Of a stretch of DNA of 64,000 nt, positions 60,684 to 64,000 are shown in pieces. The translations under genes were made by a program, and so were the position numbers. Position 1 is the first letter of the stretch. Each line of letters begins with the position of its first letter. The stretch is taken from assembly GCF_001865245.1 (NCBI RefSeq), contig NZ_MKXB01000148.1, positions 1 to 64,000 of the forward strand, written 5' to 3'. Below the pieces are notes generated by a model that saw nothing but the letters and a program-made list of their open reading frames with translations, was not told where the DNA came from and made no database searches. The stretch comes from Streptomyces sp. CC53 (GTDB lineage Bacteria; Actinomycetota; Actinomycetes; Streptomycetales; Streptomycetaceae).

Positions 60684-61316
60684 ATGGGTCAGCCGGAGAG
60701 CGGGGAACACCGGGCAGCAGGGGAGTCCGCGCTTCCACCGGGGCAGCGGCTGCAGCGCGGCTGGCCGGTCACCCACTACGGGCCCGTCCCGAAGTTCCGG
60801 CCCGAACGCTGGGAGTTCCAGGTCTTCGGAGCGACGGCGGACGGCGGCAAGCACAGCTGGAACCACACCGAGTTCTCCGCCCTGCCGTTCTCCACGGTCG
60901 TGGCCGATCTGCACTGCGTGACGAAGTTCAGCATGTTGGGCGCCGAATGGGGCGGAGTCCTCGCCCGCCGCCTCGTCGAGCTGGCGCCCCCCGCTCCCGA
61001 TGCCACCCATGTGATGGTCTGGGCGGAGTACGGCTTCAGTGCCAACATGCGCTTGTCGGACTTCGCCTCCGACCGCGCGGTTTTCGCCACGCACAAGGAC
61101 GGCGAGCTCCTCACCGCCGAGCACGGCTTCCCGGTCCGGCTCATCGTCCCGCACCTGTACGCCTGGAAGGGCCCGAAGTGGGTGCGCGGCGTGGAGTACA
61201 TGACCGCCGACCGCCGCGGCTTCTGGGAAGAACGCGGCTACCACAACATCGGCGACCCGTGGGCGGAGCAGCGCTACTCGTACCAGGAGGAGCCGGGCGA
61301 CGGCCCCGAGCTGTGA
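60684..61316 (+). CDS. sulfite-oxidase-fold molybdopterin-binding protein
   Basis: This 210-residue protein is a single molybdopterin-binding (SUOX) domain. VVADLHCVTKFSM places the metal-ligand Cys at residue 78; WGGVLARRLVELA and HNIGDPWAEQRY resemble cofactor-contact segments. It lacks the haem, dimerisation and signal segments of full sulfite oxidases, so it resembles YedY-like or uncharacterised cytoplasmic members. It could be a reductase or oxidase; the substrate is unknown. The ATG at 60684 is used. It is divergent from bfr. Confidence 0.85.
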   Translation: MGQPESGEHRAAGESALPPGQRLQRGWPVTHYGPVPKFRPERWEFQVFGATADGGKHSWNHTEFSALPFSTVVADLHCVTKFSMLGAEWGGVLARRLVELAPPAPDATHVMVWAEYGFSANMRLSDFASDRAVFATHKDGELLTAEHGFPVRLIVPHLYAWKGPKWVRGVEYMTADRRGFWEERGYHNIGDPWAEQRYSYQEEPGDGPEL

Positions 61317-61484
61317 GCACGGGCGGCGGGCCCCGGCCCTGAAGCGCGCCGACCGAGCGGGAGGGGGCGCGGGGGAGTGAGGCCGGCCCTTCCCCTCCGC
61401 CGCGTCGCACGGCCATGCCGCCCCGTGGCCGGCCCTGGGCTCCCGGGCCGGACGGGTCCGCGGCCCCGGTCGCAACGGGTGGGC

Positions 61485-62342
61485 TCAGGCGTCCCGCAGG
61501 GACTTCAGGCGGGCCACGTCGGCCGCGTGCCCCTCCTTGCCGCCGGGCGTCTCGATGACCAGGGGGACGCCCTCGGCGGCGGGGTGGCGCATCAGGGCCC
61601 GGAACGGTTCCTCGCCGATGTGGCCGGCCCCGATGCTGGCGTGCCGGTCCTTGCGGGCGCCCGCCACGTCCTTCGAGTCGTTGGCGTGCACCAGTTTCAG
61701 CCGGCCCGGCCCCACCGCCCGCACCAGCGCGTCGAGCGTCTCCGTCACCCCGCCCGGGGCGGCCAGGTCGTGACCGGCCGCGAAGACGTGGCAGGTGTCC
61801 AGACAGACCCCCAGCTTCGGGTGGGCGTCGAGCGCCTCGAAGTAGGGCCCGAAGTCCTCCGCGAGCGAGCAGACCGACGCGCCCTGACCGGCCGTCGACT
61901 CCAGCAGCAGATAGGGGTCGTCGTCGTGAGTGAGTTCCTCCAGCAGCGGCAGCACGTGCTCCCGCACCTGCGCCAGCGCCACCTCGCGCGGACGGCCGCC
62001 GGTGGCCGAGCCGGTGTGCACGACGACGCCGAGCGCGCCGATCTGCCGGCCCCGGCGCAGCGAGTGCCGCAGCGACTCCACGGACCGCTCCACGGTCGCC
62101 GTGGTGTGTGAGCCGAAGTTGACCAGGTACGGCGCGTGGACGTACGCCGGGATGCCGGCGGCCGCGCACTCCGCGCGGAACACCTCGTCCTGGGCGGGGT
62201 CGCCGACCGGGGTCGCCCAGCCCCGCGGGTTGGCCACGAAGACCTGCACCGCCTCGGCGCCGATGTCACGGGCGTACGCCAGCCCGACCTTGGCGAGGCC
62301 GCCGGCCACGGGCACGTGGCTGCCGACAGGGGTGGTGCGCAT
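61485..62342 (-). CDS. nfo: deoxyribonuclease IV (AP endonuclease, Nfo)
   Basis: This enzyme cleaves DNA at abasic sites in base-excision repair. The 285-residue TIM-barrel protein has the three-zinc motifs AYVHAPYLVNFGS, VVVHTGSATGG, LLLESTAGQG, CLDTCHVFAAGHD, LVHANDSKD, DRHASIGAGHIG and LVIETPGG. The length matches Nfo. The ATG at 62342 is followed by MRTTPVGSHVPVAGG. It lies 6 bp after the stop of the PASTA kinase on the same strand, suggesting co-transcription. Confidence 0.94.
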   Translation of the reverse strand: MRTTPVGSHVPVAGGLAKVGLAYARDIGAEAVQVFVANPRGWATPVGDPAQDEVFRAECAAAGIPAYVHAPYLVNFGSHTTATVERSVESLRHSLRRGRQIGALGVVVHTGSATGGRPREVALAQVREHVLPLLEELTHDDDPYLLLESTAGQGASVCSLAEDFGPYFEALDAHPKLGVCLDTCHVFAAGHDLAAPGGVTETLDALVRAVGPGRLKLVHANDSKDVAGARKDRHASIGAGHIGEEPFRALMRHPAAEGVPLVIETPGGKEGHAADVARLKSLRDA

Positions 62343-62348
62343 GCGCCG

Positions 62349-64000
62349 CTAGAGTCCCTTGGTCTTGATGGTGATGGTGCTGCCCTCGGGCGCCGACTCG
62401 CCGCCCGCGACGGACTGACCGGCCACGGTGTCGCTGAGGAACGGGAAGCTCTTGCTGACCTCCACCGCGAACCCGGCCGCCTCCAGCTCCCGGGTCGCGT
62501 CGTCGACGCTCTTGCCGGTCACGTCGGGCACCGGCACCATGCGCGGCCCCTTGGAGAGCGTGAGCGTGACGGTGTCGCCCTGTGCGGCACGCGCGCCCTC
62601 GGCGAGGGACTGGGCGGCGACGGACCCCGCGGGCTGCGCGGAGTGGACGCGCTCCCGGGCGGTCTCGACCGTCAGTCCGGCGTCGGTGAGCGTGCGGCGC
62701 GCGGCGTCGGCCGGCTGTCCGACGACCCCGGGAACCTCGACCGGGCTGCCCTTGCTGACGACCAGCGCCACCGCGGCGTCGGGCCGGCGCTCGGTCCCGG
62801 CGGGCGGGTCGCTGCTGATCACGGCGCCCTTCCCGACGGTGTCGCTGAACTCCTCGGTGACGACCCCCACCGCGAGTCCCGCGCCGCGCAGGGCGTCCTT
62901 CGCCTCCCCGAGCTTCCTGCCCTCCAGCGCCGGGACCTTCGTGGTCTCCGGACCGCGGGAGACGACGAGGGCCACCTCGCCGTTGTCCCGGATGCGCTCC
63001 CCGGCCGCCGGGTCGGTCGCCATCACGGTGCCCCGCTCGAAGGCGGTGCTGAACTCCTCGCGGACGGAGCCCACGGCGAGCCCGGCGTCGGTGAGCTTGC
63101 GTTCGGCGTCGGCGCGGGTCGCGCCCAGGACGCCGGTAGGGACGCGGGTGAACTGGCCGGCGCCGATGTACCACACGCCCGCGCCGAGACCGAGGACGAC
63201 CAGGACGGCGGCGACCGCCGTGAGCACGCCGCGCCGGGCCAGGGGACCCGACCGGGACGGGACGGGCGCGGGCTGCGGGCGGGTGTCCGGCGGTACGTCC
63301 AGCCGGCTGGTGTGACGGACGTCCCCGCTGCCGCCCGCGGCCGGCAGCGGACGGGCGATGACACTGGTCACGGCCTCGGGGCCGTCCTCACCGACCGGCG
63401 CGCGGTCCGTGGCCGACGGGGGTACGAGGTCCAGCTGGTCGTCCGTGAGGGCGGCGCGCGCCTCGCGGACGAGGGCGAGCAGCGCCACGGCGTCGTGCGG
63501 CCGCCCCTCGGCGTCCCGCGCGGTGGCGGCGGCCACGACGCGGTCCAGCTCGGCGGCGAGGCCGGGGACGGCGTCCGAGGGCGGCGGCACGTCCGCGTTC
63601 AGGTGACCGAAGAGGACCTGGGCGGGCGTGTCGCCGGTGTGCGGCTTGCCGCCGGTCAGCATCTCGTACAGGACGACACCGCACGCGTACACGTCGGTGC
63701 GGGTGTCGGCGGTGCCGTGCTCGATCTGCTCCGGCGCGAGGTAGGACGCCGTGCCGAGCAGGGAGCCGGTGGTCTGGGTGGCGGAGCCGACGGCGCGTAC
63801 GAGCCCGAAGTCGGCGACCTTGACCCGCCCGTCGTCGCCTATGAGGACGTTCTCCGGCTTCATGTCCCGGTGGACGAAGCCGGCGCGGTGCGCGGCGCCG
63901 AGCGCGGCGAGCACCGGTTCCACGACGTCCAGCGCCGCCCGCGGCGGCAGCGCGGTGCGCTCGCGCAGCACGTCCCGGAGCGTGCAGCCCGCGACGTACT
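62349..64000 (-). CDS. PASTA-domain Ser/Thr protein kinase (partial, 5' end outside the window)
   Basis: This kinase gene continues beyond position 64000. The visible 550 residues include the catalytic loop HRDMKPENVLI, DFGLVRAVG, the APE-like segment YLAPEQIEHG and substrate-lobe motifs, then an Asp/Pro-rich juxtamembrane part, one membrane helix (GVLTAVAAVLVVLGLGAGVWYIG) and four PASTA repeats (about residues 260-540 of the fragment) with VVSRGPETTKVPALEGRKL-type starts. It should bind muropeptide or lipid II and phosphorylate wall-growth regulators (PknB/StkP-type). The start codon is outside the window. nfo follows 6 bp downstream. Confidence 0.93.
   Translation of the reverse strand, partial: YVAGCTLRDVLRERTALPPRAALDVVEPVLAALGAAHRAGFVHRDMKPENVLIGDDGRVKVADFGLVRAVGSATQTTGSLLGTASYLAPEQIEHGTADTRTDVYACGVVLYEMLTGGKPHTGDTPAQVLFGHLNADVPPPSDAVPGLAAELDRVVAAATARDAEGRPHDAVALLALVREARAALTDDQLDLVPPSATDRAPVGEDGPEAVTSVIARPLPAAGGSGDVRHTSRLDVPPDTRPQPAPVPSRSGPLARRGVLTAVAAVLVVLGLGAGVWYIGAGQFTRVPTGVLGATRADAERKLTDAGLAVGSVREEFSTAFERGTVMATDPAAGERIRDNGEVALVVSRGPETTKVPALEGRKLGEAKDALRGAGLAVGVVTEEFSDTVGKGAVISSDPPAGTERRPDAAVALVVSKGSPVEVPGVVGQPADAARRTLTDAGLTVETARERVHSAQPAGSVAAQSLAEGARAAQGDTVTLTLSKGPRMVPVPDVTGKSVDDATRELEAAGFAVEVSKSFPFLSDTVAGQSVAGGESAPEGSTITIKTKGL

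Noticed and set aside
1..64000. tRNA genes, rRNA genes, CRISPR arrays, insertion sequences or attachment sites
   Set aside because: I looked for cloverleaf-type sequence, regular short spaced repeats, transposase genes and flanking terminal repeats and saw none.

Overview
The window is a 64 kb stretch of chromosome from a Streptomyces or very close relative. The evidence is the very high GC, near-saturated G/C third codon positions, frequent GTG and TTG starts, and gene families and gene order typical of the conserved central arm of Streptomyces chromosomes. From memory the order resembles the S. coelicolor SCO2110-SCO2174 region; this was not checked by alignment. No tRNA, rRNA, insertion sequence, prophage, CRISPR array or biosynthetic cluster was seen. 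The window is core genome with a few unusual local features.

Layout. 0.2-3.0 kb: cobalamin lower-ligand genes (cobT and a CobU enzyme fused to a PhnP-like domain). 3-7.6 kb: a small acidic protein, an HtrA-type lipoprotein protease, a methyltransferase, a DUF3043 membrane protein and a PspA/PspAA envelope-stress pair. 7.9-9.8 kb: a NarL-type two-component system, followed by what may be the remnant of a lost gene. 10.2-17.5 kb: nadA, an A-type Fe-S carrier (erpA), two membrane/small unknowns, a PfkB kinase and a cysteine desulfurase-TusA fusion. 17.7-27.1 kb: the aerobic respiratory supercomplex genes ctaCDF and ctaE-qcrCAB, with a lipoprotein L,D-transpeptidase and a lone receiver-like protein between the two operons. 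27.2-30.1 kb: trpD, then a SAM-IV-type riboswitch, a six-codon ORF, an intrinsic terminator and a class-V aminotransferase gene. 30.2-38.5 kb: an Lrp-type ligand-binding protein, a rhomboid protease, a zinc ribbon, a NYN nuclease, two NlpC/P60 peptidoglycan hydrolases, an HExxH lipoprotein and a frameshifted glycosyltransferase-like membrane gene. 38.6-51.9 kb: a GT4 mannosyltransferase, a long-chain acyl-CoA ligase, a phosphoesterase, a START-like protein, an ArsA-like ATPase, glucokinase, an endonuclease/phosphatase-fold protein, an alpha/beta hydrolase, an acyltransferase and the MacS/MacR two-component system. 52-64 kb: a 2-hydroxyacid dehydrogenase, a fused anthranilate synthase behind a Trp-rich leader peptide and attenuator, a large FG-GAP amidase, class II DAHP synthase, iron-box-controlled bfd with bfr, a sulfite-oxidase-fold protein, endonuclease IV and the 3' part of a PASTA Ser/Thr kinase.

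Themes. Respiration and its cofactors (Fe-S carriers, cytochrome genes, iron storage), cell-wall remodelling (L,D-transpeptidase, two NlpC/P60 proteins, amidase, PASTA kinase) and tryptophan/shikimate supply (trpD, fused anthranilate synthase, aroH) recur across the window. Much of the control is visible in the DNA: strong convergent terminators, a trp attenuator, a SAM riboswitch and an iron box.

The best candidates for something under-described are the SAM-IV riboswitch/six-codon ORF/terminator arrangement at 28.45-28.66 kb, the 21-bp palindrome centred on the ctaE start codon, and the structured leader before the first NlpC/P60 gene. I see no convincing evidence of a wholly new multi-gene system.
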